The notes under the pieces are model-generated. The model saw only the letters and a list, made by a program, of their open reading frames with translations. It was not told where the DNA came from and did not search any database. The position numbers and the translations under genes were made by a program. Below, in pieces: positions 27,283 to 35,998 of a DNA stretch of 64,000 bases; within the stretch, counting starts at the first letter, position 1; the number at the start of each line of letters is the position of its first letter. This DNA comes from Seonamhaeicola maritimus (lineage in GTDB: Bacteria; Bacteroidota; Bacteroidia; Flavobacteriales; Flavobacteriaceae), in assembly GCF_008056315.1 (NCBI RefSeq), contig NZ_VRKQ01000008.1:372001-436000 (forward strand), in the 5' to 3' direction.

Positions 27283-27341
27283 AAGTATAGTTTATGTCAA
27301 GTTTTTTAGTTGAAACCATATTATAATTTCGTTTATATTTG
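27283..27341 (+). promoter_or_regulatory. Promoter region of the DUF1553 operon with a shared 22-bp motif
   Basis: AAGTATAGTTTATGTCAAG begins at 27283; the 22-bp element recurs with one mismatch at 34546-34567 before the GH117 gene. It is followed by TAATTTCG (27324-27331) and by a consensus -7 element TATATTTG (27334-27341). The start would be near 27348, so the TTG at 27339 lies inside the promoter and cannot be the translation start. Confidence 0.55.
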
Positions 27342-27368
27342 AAAAAAAATTTCAAGAGTAATTTTTTT

Positions 27369-30300
27369 ATGTCAAAAGGTATGAGTTTTTGCGCCCTAGT
27401 GGTAGGGATGCTTATGGTGTTTTCTTGTGGTGGTCCGAGTATTCCGGATACGGTAGCTATTGAGTATGATAAACTTCCAAAAAAGTTAGATTTTAATCAA
27501 CATGTAAAACCTATTTTATCAGATAAGTGTTTTTTGTGTCACGGACCTGATAAAAATAATATTAAAGGAGGGGTTCAATTACATAATGCTCAAGCTGCAT
27601 ACGCGGAACTACCAGAAAACCCTGGGAAGGTTGCAATTAAGCCAAAGAATTTGGGGAAAAGTGAATTTTTCCACCGTATTATGACGGATGATTCAGAGCT
27701 AATTATGCCAGTACCTAGTTCCCATTTAACCTTAAGTGATTATGAAAAGGCTGTCCTGGTTAAATGGATTGAGGACGGTGCTGAATACAAAGATCACTGG
27801 GCGTTTTTAAAGCCAGAAAACCATGAAATTCCTAAAATAAAAAACAATAATCAGGTAGCAAATCCTATCGATAACTTTGTGTTAGAGGAATTGGAACTAC
27901 GTGATTTAAAGCTTTCAAAAAAAGCAGATAAAGAACTGTTACTACGCAGAGTCTCTTTTGATTTAATTGGCTTACCTCCAACCGTTGAGGAAATAGAAAC
28001 ATTTTTAAAAGATGAATCGCCAAATGCATTCGAAAAGCAAATTGATAGACTTTTGGCGTCTCCTAATTATGGGGAACAACGTACATTAGACTGGATGGAT
28101 TTGGCTAGGTATGCAGACACGCATGGCTATAGTGTTGATAAGTTTAGGGATGTATCTCCTTGGCGTGATTGGGTCATTAAGAGTTTCAATGAAAACATGC
28201 CCTACGATGAATTTATTTTATGGCAAATGGCTGGTGATATGTTACCAAATGCTACGCGCGAGCAAAAACTAGCAACTACATTTAATCGTTTACATCCTCA
28301 GAATTTAGAAGGAGGAATTATTGATGAAGAATTCCGTTCAGAATATGTGTCCGATAGAACAGTGGTTATGGGACAAGGGTTCTTAGGGTTAACATTGGAA
28401 TGTGCCAAATGTCACGACCATAAATATGATCCCATTTCACAGAAAGATTATTTTCAATTTTATAGTTTCTTTAATAATGTTGATGAGACTGGATTGATTC
28501 CATGGGATTTGGCTACACCGGTTCCTGCAATGATGTTGCCTACTGAGGAACAAGAAAAAGTGTTAGCCTATTTAGAAACCTTGGTTGATGAAACTCAGGA
28601 AAAACTAAAGGAGACTTCAAATGCCGAAAGGTCAAAAGTAGAAAAATGGATTACCAATCAAGGTTATAAATCTATTGGTTCTAGTACTAAGCCAAAGGGC
28701 TTAGTGGCTGCTATAAATTTTGATAATGAAAAACTCATAAATACTGTTGGAGGTAATAGAAAAAATAAAATTAGAATGCGTCAGCAATTTGCTGATAATG
28801 AACCATCAGTTTTTAAAAATGGGGCTCATGAAAAAGGGCTTTATATGGATGGTGATACCTGGTTAGATCTTGATAAAATTGGTATTTATCAAAGAAATCA
28901 GCCATTTTCAATAGGTATAGAAGTTTTTATACCTAAAGAATTAGAGACCGGAGTTATTTTTCACAAAATGAACAGTCCTGAATTACACAATTTTAGAGGT
29001 TATCATTTAAAATTAAAGGATAATAAAATAGAAGCTTTATTGGCTCATGTATATCCTGGTAATGCCATAGTTATTGAATCTAATGATGAAATACCAAAGG
29101 AAAAATGGACGCAACTAACCATGACGTATGATGGTTCTAGTAAAGCAGGCGGGTTGTCTATTTATATGGATGGTAAAAAGTTGGAAACCAAAACCCATTT
29201 CGATAATTTGTATAAAGATATCATTTTCCATGATTTACAAATGTATGGTCCTGAAAGTCCTAAATTAGAACCGGGCTTGCGTATTGGAGCCGTTTGGAGA
29301 GGTAAAGGGATAAGAGGAGCAGTTGTTGATGATTTATTAGTGTTTAATAAAGAATTAAGTGAGATTGAGGTTTTACAAATTTCAAATTCTGAAGCTATAG
29401 ATGGGCTTAAGAAAAAGTCCTTAGCTGATTTATCTGATGTTGAAAAGGATAAGCTTAAAAAGTATTACTTGTCAGTCAATTCCAAATCATATAACAATGT
29501 GCTTAAAAAACTAGAAAAAGATAGACTGGTTCTAGTAGATAGTATGGACAAGGTCAAGCAAATTATGGTAATGGAGGAGCGGGAAACTCCAAGACAAGCT
29601 TATGTTTTAGATAGAGGGCAATATGATTCTCCAACAGATTCAGTATTTCCAAATACACCAGCAGAAATATTTGAATTCCCAAAAGAGTTTGAAAAAAACA
29701 GAATAGGTTTAGCAAAGTGGATAACACATCCAGATAATCCTTTAACGGCCAGAGTTACTGTGAACCGTTATTGGCAAAACTTGTTTGGAAGAGGTATTGT
29801 TAAAACCGCAGAAGATTTTGGAAATCAAGGAGAAATGCCAACACATCCAAAACTGCTAGATTGGTTAGCATTAGAGTTAATTAAATCTGGTTGGGATATA
29901 AAGGCATTGCATAAAACTATCATGATGTCTAACACCTATCAACAAACTAGTATGGCCAGTAAGGAGTTGATGGAATTAGATGGTGAAAATAAGCTACTGG
30001 CAAGAGGGCCTTCAAAACGTTTATCTGGTGAAATGTTGAGAGACAATGCTTTATATGCCTCGGGATTATTAAGTAAAAAAATTGGAGGAAAAAGTGTAAA
30101 TCCGTATCAGCCCCCTGGTTTGTGGCGCGTTAGTGGTGGTACTTATAAGGTTGGAAAAGGAGAGGAGTTGTATAGGAGAAGTATGTACACTATTTGGAAA
30201 CGAACGGTGCCACATCCAACTATAGCCACTTTTGATGCGCCTTCCAGAGATTTATGTACAACTAGAAGACAGGAGACTAATACGCCTTTACAAGCCTTGG

Positions 30301-30623
30301 TACTTCTAAACGATCCAACATTTGTGGAAGCTGCTCGTGTTTTAGGAAAGAAAATGATTGAGTATGATACTTTGACTGAGGGTATTTCAATGACATATAG
30401 AAGGTTAACAGGTAGAAGTATTAAAGAGAAGGAACTAGAGATTCTTTCTGAATTGCAAAAATCAGAGTTAGAAAAATTTAGAAAGAATAACGCGAAAGCC
30501 GAAGGATGGATAAGTGTTGGTGAACATAAAATAGATCCTAAAGATGATATGGCGTTGGTGGCAGCAAATGCTGTAGTAGCTTCAACAATAATCAATTCAG
30601 ACGCATTTATAACAAAACGATAA
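27369..30623 (+). CDS. Planctomycete-type cytochrome c / DUF1549 / DUF1553 lipoprotein with LamG-like insert
   Basis: 1084 residues from ATG 27369. A longer reading from TTG 27339 starts within the -7 promoter element and is rejected. The lipoprotein signal ends at Cys20 (MVFSCGG). Domains in order: a PSCyt1-type domain with the heme motif C54-FLC-H58, DUF1549 (about 130-340), a second CxxCH (Cys345-His349, ECAKCHDHKYDP), a LamG/concanavalin-like insert (about 445-670) and DUF1553 (about 770-1070). This layout is common in Planctomycetes and Verrucomicrobia, usually next to a DUF1501 gene, as here (10 bp downstream). The function is unknown; two heme-binding sites and a carbohydrate-binding-like insert suggest a periplasmic redox protein acting on sugars. 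No such activity has been shown to my knowledge. Confidence 0.85.
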   Translation: MSKGMSFCALVVGMLMVFSCGGPSIPDTVAIEYDKLPKKLDFNQHVKPILSDKCFLCHGPDKNNIKGGVQLHNAQAAYAELPENPGKVAIKPKNLGKSEFFHRIMTDDSELIMPVPSSHLTLSDYEKAVLVKWIEDGAEYKDHWAFLKPENHEIPKIKNNNQVANPIDNFVLEELELRDLKLSKKADKELLLRRVSFDLIGLPPTVEEIETFLKDESPNAFEKQIDRLLASPNYGEQRTLDWMDLARYADTHGYSVDKFRDVSPWRDWVIKSFNENMPYDEFILWQMAGDMLPNATREQKLATTFNRLHPQNLEGGIIDEEFRSEYVSDRTVVMGQGFLGLTLECAKCHDHKYDPISQKDYFQFYSFFNNVDETGLIPWDLATPVPAMMLPTEEQEKVLAYLETLVDETQEKLKETSNAERSKVEKWITNQGYKSIGSSTKPKGLVAAINFDNEKLINTVGGNRKNKIRMRQQFADNEPSVFKNGAHEKGLYMDGDTWLDLDKIGIYQRNQPFSIGIEVFIPKELETGVIFHKMNSPELHNFRGYHLKLKDNKIEALLAHVYPGNAIVIESNDEIPKEKWTQLTMTYDGSSKAGGLSIYMDGKKLETKTHFDNLYKDIIFHDLQMYGPESPKLEPGLRIGAVWRGKGIRGAVVDDLLVFNKELSEIEVLQISNSEAIDGLKKKSLADLSDVEKDKLKKYYLSVNSKSYNNVLKKLEKDRLVLVDSMDKVKQIMVMEERETPRQAYVLDRGQYDSPTDSVFPNTPAEIFEFPKEFEKNRIGLAKWITHPDNPLTARVTVNRYWQNLFGRGIVKTAEDFGNQGEMPTHPKLLDWLALELIKSGWDIKALHKTIMMSNTYQQTSMASKELMELDGENKLLARGPSKRLSGEMLRDNALYASGLLSKKIGGKSVNPYQPPGLWRVSGGTYKVGKGEELYRRSMYTIWKRTVPHPTIATFDAPSRDLCTTRRQETNTPLQALVLLNDPTFVEAARVLGKKMIEYDTLTEGISMTYRRLTGRSIKEKELEILSELQKSELEKFRKNNAKAEGWISVGEHKIDPKDDMALVAANAVVASTIINSDAFITKR

Positions 30624-30633
30624 ACATTTAGTC

Positions 30634-32136
30634 ATGTGTGATAATCACGATAGATTAAGATCAAATAATAAAGATTTACAAAGTGTTGAAAGGCAATTAG
30701 ATCGAAGGCATTTTTTAAAGAAAACATCATTAGGTATTGGTGCTTTAGCTCTGGGAAGTTTGTTAAATACAGAAAAGGCTTGGAGTTCTATTGGCAATTC
30801 TAATGGGGCTATTGATGCTTTTACAAGAAACAAATTAGGATTACCACATCACTTACCAAAAGCGAAGCGAATTATTTATTTGTTTCAAAGTGGAGGTCCT
30901 TCTCAATTGGACTTATTTGACTATAAACCAAAATTGGTTGATATGTTCGGCAAAGATTTGCCAGAATCTGTAATAGGAGGACAAAGACTTACAGGAATGA
31001 GTGGTAGTCAAAGTACATTGCCTGTAGCTCCTTCATTGTTTAAATTTAAGCAATACGGGGAATCAAGGGCTTGGGTGAGCGAAATTATGCCACATTTATC
31101 TGAAGTGGTTGATGATTTGTGTTTTGTTAAATCAATGCAAACAGATCAAATTAACCATACGCCCGCGGTAACGTTCATGCAAACAGGGCATCAACTACCT
31201 GGTAGACCTTCAATAGGTTCTTGGTTAAGTTATGGTTTGGGTTCTGAAAATGAGAATTTACCAACTTTTATAACATTAATTTCGAAAAATGGAAAAGGAC
31301 AGCCTCTTAAGGCGGGTTTATGGGGTAATGGTTTCTTACCAACCGAACACCAAGGTGTCCAGTTTCGTTCGGGAAAAGATCCGGTATTATATTTAAATAA
31401 CCCTGACAATTATGATGGAAACGATCGTAAGAAGATGTTGGATTATTTAAGTGAATTAAACACTGTGCAGCATGATGCTTACGGTGATCCGGAGATTCAG
31501 GCTAGAATGACGCAATATGAAATGGCCTTTAGAATGCAAACCTCAATTCCTGAAGTGACAGATACATCTGATGAGCCAGAACACATTTTCGATATGTATG
31601 GTAAAGATAGTAGGGATGCAGGTACATATGCTGCCAATTGTTTAATGGCTAGAAAGCTGTTAGAAAAGGGTGTGCGTTTTGTTCAGCTTTATCACCAAGG
31701 TTGGGATCAGCATATTGGCTGTCCTGGTGGAGTGAAAAATAAGGCAAGACAAACAGATCAACCTACAGCGGCATTACTAAAAGATTTAAAACAACGCGGT
31801 ATGCTAGAAGATACGCTTGTTGTTTGGGGTGGAGAGTTTGGAAGAACAGTTTATTCTCAAGGGCAATTAACAAAACAAAATTATGGTAGAGATCATCATC
31901 CTAAAGCATTTACAATGTGGATGGCTGGTGCTGGTGTAAAACCTGGAATGTCATATGGTGAAACAGACGATTTTAGCTATAACGTAACTAAAGACCCCGT
32001 GCATGTGCATGATTTCCATGCAACGTTAATGCATTTATTTGGTATAGATCATGAACGATTAACGTTTAAACATCAGGGTAGGCGTTATAGACTTACAGAT
32101 GTGCACGGTCATGTGGTAAAAGATATCCTAACTTAA
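30634..32136 (+). CDS. DUF1501 protein with Tat signal
   Basis: 500 residues. The twin-arginine motif is at Arg24-Arg25 (DRRHFLKKTSLG), followed by a hydrophobic stretch, so it is exported folded. The body is of the DUF1501 type, related to the alkaline phosphatase/sulfatase superfamily: GGPSQLDLFDYKP near residue 88, a QGWDQH segment near 352 and a VVWGGEFGRT segment near 396, which probably carry metal ligands. DUF1501 proteins nearly always sit beside DUF1553 genes, in a partnership of unknown function. Folded export suggests that a cofactor or metal is inserted in the cytoplasm. It overlaps no neighbour and is encoded 10 bp after the DUF1553 gene. Confidence 0.86.
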   Translation: MCDNHDRLRSNNKDLQSVERQLDRRHFLKKTSLGIGALALGSLLNTEKAWSSIGNSNGAIDAFTRNKLGLPHHLPKAKRIIYLFQSGGPSQLDLFDYKPKLVDMFGKDLPESVIGGQRLTGMSGSQSTLPVAPSLFKFKQYGESRAWVSEIMPHLSEVVDDLCFVKSMQTDQINHTPAVTFMQTGHQLPGRPSIGSWLSYGLGSENENLPTFITLISKNGKGQPLKAGLWGNGFLPTEHQGVQFRSGKDPVLYLNNPDNYDGNDRKKMLDYLSELNTVQHDAYGDPEIQARMTQYEMAFRMQTSIPEVTDTSDEPEHIFDMYGKDSRDAGTYAANCLMARKLLEKGVRFVQLYHQGWDQHIGCPGGVKNKARQTDQPTAALLKDLKQRGMLEDTLVVWGGEFGRTVYSQGQLTKQNYGRDHHPKAFTMWMAGAGVKPGMSYGETDDFSYNVTKDPVHVHDFHATLMHLFGIDHERLTFKHQGRRYRLTDVHGHVVKDILT

Positions 32137-32147
32137 AAATATAAACT

Positions 32148-33278
32148 ATGTCTACAAGAAGAAATTTTTTAAAGAAAACAGGATTAGCAGGAGCTGCTTT
32201 GGCAACATCTTCATCAGTTTTTGGAGCCTCCATTATATCAAAAAAAGAAAATTCAAATCATTTGCTTAACGAAACCGATACTATTCTAGGGCATGGTGAT
32301 TACAGGTATAAGCTTACGAAGAATTGGGCTCAAATGAGTTCTACAAGAATTCCTCTTCTCAATTGTCATGAAATGGTAATGGATAGTAAGGGGCGGCTGA
32401 TTATGATTGGTGATCATCCACAAAATAATATCTTGATTTTTGATAAGTCGGGTAAATTATTAGATTTTTGGGGTACAGCATATCAAGGTGGTCATGGCTT
32501 AACGCTTCACGATGAAGGCGGAGAAGATATGTTATACATTGCTGATTCCGGTTGGGCACTTGGTCGTAATAATAAAATGGTAAAACACAATGGTCGTGTG
32601 GCTAAAACCACAGTTGATGGTAAAGTGATTTTTGATATTGGGCACCCGCAAACTATTGGGGTTTATGAACCGGGAGAGGATTTTTGCCCTACCGAAACTG
32701 CTATTGGGCCTAATGGAGATATTTATGTTGCTGATGGGTATGGGCAAAGTAGAATCATTCAATATGATTCTAACGGGCGATACATTCGTCATTGGGGTGG
32801 TAGTGATAATCCGGACCCTAATTATAAATTAATGAGTGCACATGGTGTCGCTATTGATTACCGTGAACCTGGTAATCCTATGGTTGTCTGTACATCACGT
32901 TCAGAGCAATGTTTTAAATACTTTACATTAGATGGGAAATATATTAAAACAGTAAATATGCCTAATATGCAAGTGTGTAGAGCTGTTTTTGATGATGATA
33001 ACCTGTATGCCGGCGTATGTTGGTCTCAGCCTAAAGTGGGAAAAACCAATTGGAAAGATCATACGGGTTTTGTGACTATAATGGAGGGAGATAAAGTAGT
33101 TTCTAATCCAGGAGGTACAGAGCCTGTTTATAAAGATGGTACGCTTCAAAAATCTTATCAAATAGGTGAAAAACCTATTTTGCACGGTCATGATGTGTGT
33201 ATAGATGAAGATAAGAATATATATGTTTGTCAATGGAATGCTAACCATTCAGCGCCTTATAAACTAACACGTATTTAA
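32148..33278 (+). CDS. Tat-exported NHL-like beta-propeller protein
   Basis: 376 residues. The Tat motif STRRNFLKKTG (Arg4-Arg5) heads the protein. The remainder has repeated beta-propeller blades of NHL type (NNILIFDKSGKLLDFWG, AIGPNGDIYVADGYGQSRIIQYDSNGRYIRHWG, VCIDEDKNIYVCQWN), about six. It resembles peptidyl-alpha-hydroxyglycine lyase-like propellers, but no catalytic set is recognised. It is third in the operon with DUF1553 and DUF1501 genes and could be a binding or lyase partner of that complex. A bidirectional terminator follows. Confidence 0.75.
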   Translation: MSTRRNFLKKTGLAGAALATSSSVFGASIISKKENSNHLLNETDTILGHGDYRYKLTKNWAQMSSTRIPLLNCHEMVMDSKGRLIMIGDHPQNNILIFDKSGKLLDFWGTAYQGGHGLTLHDEGGEDMLYIADSGWALGRNNKMVKHNGRVAKTTVDGKVIFDIGHPQTIGVYEPGEDFCPTETAIGPNGDIYVADGYGQSRIIQYDSNGRYIRHWGGSDNPDPNYKLMSAHGVAIDYREPGNPMVVCTSRSEQCFKYFTLDGKYIKTVNMPNMQVCRAVFDDDNLYAGVCWSQPKVGKTNWKDHTGFVTIMEGDKVVSNPGGTEPVYKDGTLQKSYQIGEKPILHGHDVCIDEDKNIYVCQWNANHSAPYKLTRI

Positions 33279-33297
33279 AGGATAAATTTTATAAAAT

Positions 33298-33329
33298 AAA
33301 ACCCTCAGCATTTCGTTGAGGGTTTTTTT
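33298..33329. terminator. Bidirectional terminator between convergent genes
   Basis: AAAACCCTCA and TGAGGGTTTT form a stem with a T-run on the plus strand and an A-rich 5' flank that serves as the T-run on the minus strand. It separates the propeller gene from the convergent lipoprotein gene at 33347. Confidence 0.9.
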
Positions 33330-33346
33330 ATATGTTCAATATGAAA

Positions 33347-34207
33347 TTATTCAGGCTCTTGCTCTGTTAATTTAAATTTGTCAATAGCATGATGATCAGA
33401 TCTAGCTGCAATTTCAACGGTATATTCTTTAGCTTCATCAAAACGAGCATAAATTGAATGGAAGTTATTATCGAAAGTTCCGCTAGTCCATGTCCAAGCA
33501 TTACTAGTATTCATATAAATCTTAAAGAATCCATTTCCGTTTTCACCTGAAGGATTAGGGGTTTTTCCAGAACCTTTTGGGTAAACAATACTTGCATCTC
33601 TCTTTCCGTAAAAGTCATCGGCGTCGGGTAGTCTAAGCCAGCTATCGTTGTGTTCGGTATTTGGGTTGCTGGGGTCTACTTTACCAATGTAGGACCTCCA
33701 TTGAAATTGGTAAGTTCCCGCTCTTGGTATGTTGATTTTGTAAGTTAATCTGCCAGCAGCACCAATATTAGCTGCGCCTTTCCAGAATTGGTTTGGACCT
33801 TCCCAAATGATATAACCATCACCTGAATAATCGCTTACAGTTGTTCTTTCTTTCCAGTCTTCAACAACAGCAACGCTTTCGGCTTCAACTTCAATAACAT
33901 TTGCCACAAAATCTTCTTCACATTCACAATTTGTGGTGTTTAATGTGAATCCGGTAGGGCATGTTTTGGTGCACTCGCATTCGCAATTTTCTGTGTTTAG
34001 GGTGAAGCCAGATTCACAAGTCTTAGTACATGGTTCTGGTTCACACTCGCAACTATTAGGGTCTAGTATAAATCCTGAAGGACAAGTTTTAGTACATGTA
34101 GCTTGCTCATCATTGCCAGAATCTCCACCGCTACAAGAGCAAATTGTGATTAAAAAAAGTAAAAAGTAAATTGGTTTAAATTGGATTAAGCTCTTGGTTA
34201 ATTTCAT
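33347..34207 (-). CDS. Lipoprotein with three Cys-rich repeats and a CBM-like domain
   Basis: 286 residues with a lipoprotein signal ending at Cys25 (TICSCSGG). Three near-identical cysteine-rich repeats (CTKTCxxGFxLxxxxCEC at about 38-55, 60-77 and 79-96) resemble short EGF-like or follistatin-like spacers. They are followed by a beta-sandwich domain (about 103-284) that opens with IEVEAESVAVV and ends in AIDKFKLTEQ, a shape typical of CBM6-like carbohydrate-binding modules. No catalytic motif is seen. A surface anchor with a disulfide-rigid stalk that presents a galactan-binding module is the likely role. It stands alone on the minus strand; a GAACATTTGTTT site lies about 105 bp before its start. 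Confidence 0.6.
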   Translation of the reverse strand: MKLTKSLIQFKPIYFLLFLITICSCSGGDSGNDEQATCTKTCPSGFILDPNSCECEPEPCTKTCESGFTLNTENCECECTKTCPTGFTLNTTNCECEEDFVANVIEVEAESVAVVEDWKERTTVSDYSGDGYIIWEGPNQFWKGAANIGAAGRLTYKINIPRAGTYQFQWRSYIGKVDPSNPNTEHNDSWLRLPDADDFYGKRDASIVYPKGSGKTPNPSGENGNGFFKIYMNTSNAWTWTSGTFDNNFHSIYARFDEAKEYTVEIAARSDHHAIDKFKLTEQEPE

Positions 34208-34312
34208 TTCTAGTTGGTATAGTTTAGTTGTTAGGTATAAGTTCTGTTATAAGAATCATTCAAAAATCATGAATAACAATAAGTGAGTTAACAACAGATG
34301 ACTAAATTTCCA

Positions 34313-34324
34313 AAACAAATGTTC
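34313..34324 (-). promoter_or_regulatory. Shared motif GAACATTTGTTT upstream of the Cys-rich lipoprotein
   Basis: Read on the minus strand, GAACATTTGTTT is identical to the site at 37074-37085 and differs by one base from that at 60219-60230. All three point in the direction of the downstream gene and lie about 75-115 bp before its start codon. The regulator is unknown; the IclR protein at 35999 is one candidate. Confidence 0.45.
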
Positions 34325-34545
34325 ATTTTAGTTTTATTTTTCTCCTATATTCATAAATTTGGAAAAATTAATCAATATTTACTCATCTTTAGCATGTTTT
34401 TACTCTTGTAAGCTTTGGGTTATTTGTAATTTTAATTTTAGTAAAATATGCTATAAATTTTCTAGTATGAACGTAATATATCCTATAGTGTTTTTGATAG
34501 AGATTCAAATGCTCGTAGGTTTTTTGAAAACTAGAATTATTTAAT

Positions 34546-34567
34546 AAGTATAGTTTTTGTCAAGTTT
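34546..34567 (+). promoter_or_regulatory. Shared 22-bp motif before GH117
   Basis: AAGTATAGTTTTTGTCAAG begins here and matches the element at 27283-27304 in 21 of 22 positions. A TAATTTCG string follows at 34597, ten bases (one helical turn) further away than at 27324. The rest of the 34208-34651 gap is AT-rich with no gene I can support. Confidence 0.5.
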
Positions 34568-34651
34568 GTAAAAGACTATATTTAATGTAGTATTGGTAAT
34601 TTCGCTATTAATGCGTTTATAAAAAAGATTCAATTAAACTAATAAGAATAC

Positions 34652-35896
34652 ATGGGAAAACTAGGGAAATCAATTACAGTTTTATTATTAACAATTATTA
34701 TGACAGGGTGTAATTCTAAAATTTCAAAGGAAGAAACTCATGAACATGAAAATCAAGAATTAATGAAAATAACAGACGAACAAATAGATCATTTAGGTAT
34801 TACAGATGTAAACCATTTGAGTGCAGCTTCAAAAAGAGCTTTGAAATGGCCAATGGATTTGGGAAATGAATGGTTTATTGAATTTGAAGATTTAAAACCT
34901 TTAAAAGGAGATTTGGCATATGAAGAAGGTGTTGTAAGACGTGACCCTAGTGCCATGATAAAGCATGATGGTAAATATTATGTTTGGTATTCTAGAAGTA
35001 CTGGTGAGACACAAGGTTTTGGAGGTGATGTTGAGAATGAAAAAGTATTTCCATGGGATAGATGTGATATTTGGTATGCAACCTCGGAAGATGGATGGAC
35101 CTGGAAGGAGGAAGGTGTTGCGGTAAAAAGAGGTGAAAAGGGTGCTTATGACGACCGCTCTGTTTTTACAGTTGAAATTATGGAGCACGATGGAAAGTAC
35201 TATTTATGCTATCAAACGGTAAAATCACCTTACAATGTGAGAGTAAAAAATCAAGTGGGATTATCATGGGCAGATTCACCTGATGGTCCTTGGACAAAAC
35301 TTGATGAGCCAATTTTAAGTCCTGCAGATAATGGTGTTTGGAAAGGTGATAATTTACAAGACAGAAGGTCTGTTATTAAAAAGGGAGATTTTGATTCGCA
35401 TAAAGTGCATGATCCTTGTATTTTACCTTATAAGGGAAAGTTTTACTTGTATTATAAAGGTGAGCAAATGGGTGAAGAAATTACCTTTGGTGGGCGTCAA
35501 ATCCGTCATGGTGTTGCTATTGCAGATAACCCGTTAGGACCTTATGTAAAATCACCTTATAATCCAGTAAGTAATAGTGGTCATGAAATTTGTGTGTGGC
35601 CATATAATGATGGGATTGCGGCTTTAATAACAACTGATGGTCCTGAGAAAAATACTATTCAGTGGTCACCAGACGGGGTTAATTTTGAAATCATGTCGGT
35701 GTTAAAAAGTGTTGATGCGCATGCTATTGGATTAAATAGAACTGCCGATGTTGAAAAAGAACCAACTGAAATTCTTCGTTGGGGATTAACTCATGTTTAT
35801 AATAGTTGGCATTATCAAAGTATTATGCGTTTTTCATCTAAAAGAAGAACATCTCATACAGCTCCAGGAGAAGCGAAAGGAGATGATGATAAATAA
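34652..35896 (+). CDS. GH117 family glycosidase, likely alpha-1,3-3,6-anhydro-L-galactosidase, lipoprotein
   Basis: 414 residues with a lipoprotein signal ending at Cys20 (IIMTGCNS). A five-bladed beta-propeller of GH117 type follows. Candidate catalytic residues fall where expected: Asp98 in RRDPS, Asp254 in KVHDPCI and His311-Glu312 in NSGHEICVW, close to Asp97, Asp252 and His302-Glu303 of Zobellia AhgA. GH117 enzymes remove 3,6-anhydro-L-galactose from the non-reducing end of neoagaro-oligosaccharides, exactly the sugar that the genes at 37178-45256 appear to degrade. It stands alone, with its own upstream motif and a strong terminator behind it. Some GH117 members have other substrates, so the activity is likely but not certain. 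Confidence 0.85.
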   Translation: MGKLGKSITVLLLTIIMTGCNSKISKEETHEHENQELMKITDEQIDHLGITDVNHLSAASKRALKWPMDLGNEWFIEFEDLKPLKGDLAYEEGVVRRDPSAMIKHDGKYYVWYSRSTGETQGFGGDVENEKVFPWDRCDIWYATSEDGWTWKEEGVAVKRGEKGAYDDRSVFTVEIMEHDGKYYLCYQTVKSPYNVRVKNQVGLSWADSPDGPWTKLDEPILSPADNGVWKGDNLQDRRSVIKKGDFDSHKVHDPCILPYKGKFYLYYKGEQMGEEITFGGRQIRHGVAIADNPLGPYVKSPYNPVSNSGHEICVWPYNDGIAALITTDGPEKNTIQWSPDGVNFEIMSVLKSVDAHAIGLNRTADVEKEPTEILRWGLTHVYNSWHYQSIMRFSSKRRTSHTAPGEAKGDDDK

Positions 35897-35915
35897 AAAG
35901 ACAAGGTCTTATATC

Positions 35916-35952
35916 AAAAAGACGAAAAGGTTTCCTTTTCGTCTTTTTTTTT
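35916..35952 (+). terminator. Rho-independent terminator after GH117
   Basis: AAAAAGACGAAAAGG pairs perfectly with CCTTTTCGTCTTTTT around a TTT loop, followed by further T. Confidence 0.95.
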
Positions 35953-35998
35953 GATTAGTTATAATTAATTATATTTTTGTTCAACTACACCAACTTAT

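Noticed and set aside
27339-27368. TTG start of the DUF1553 gene
   Set aside because: The TTG is part of the TATATTTG -7 element; ATG 27369 gives a proper lipoprotein signal.
30143-30595. 150-codon open frame opposite the DUF1553 gene
   Set aside because: It is antisense to a well-conserved domain, with low-complexity composition; a shadow of the coding strand.
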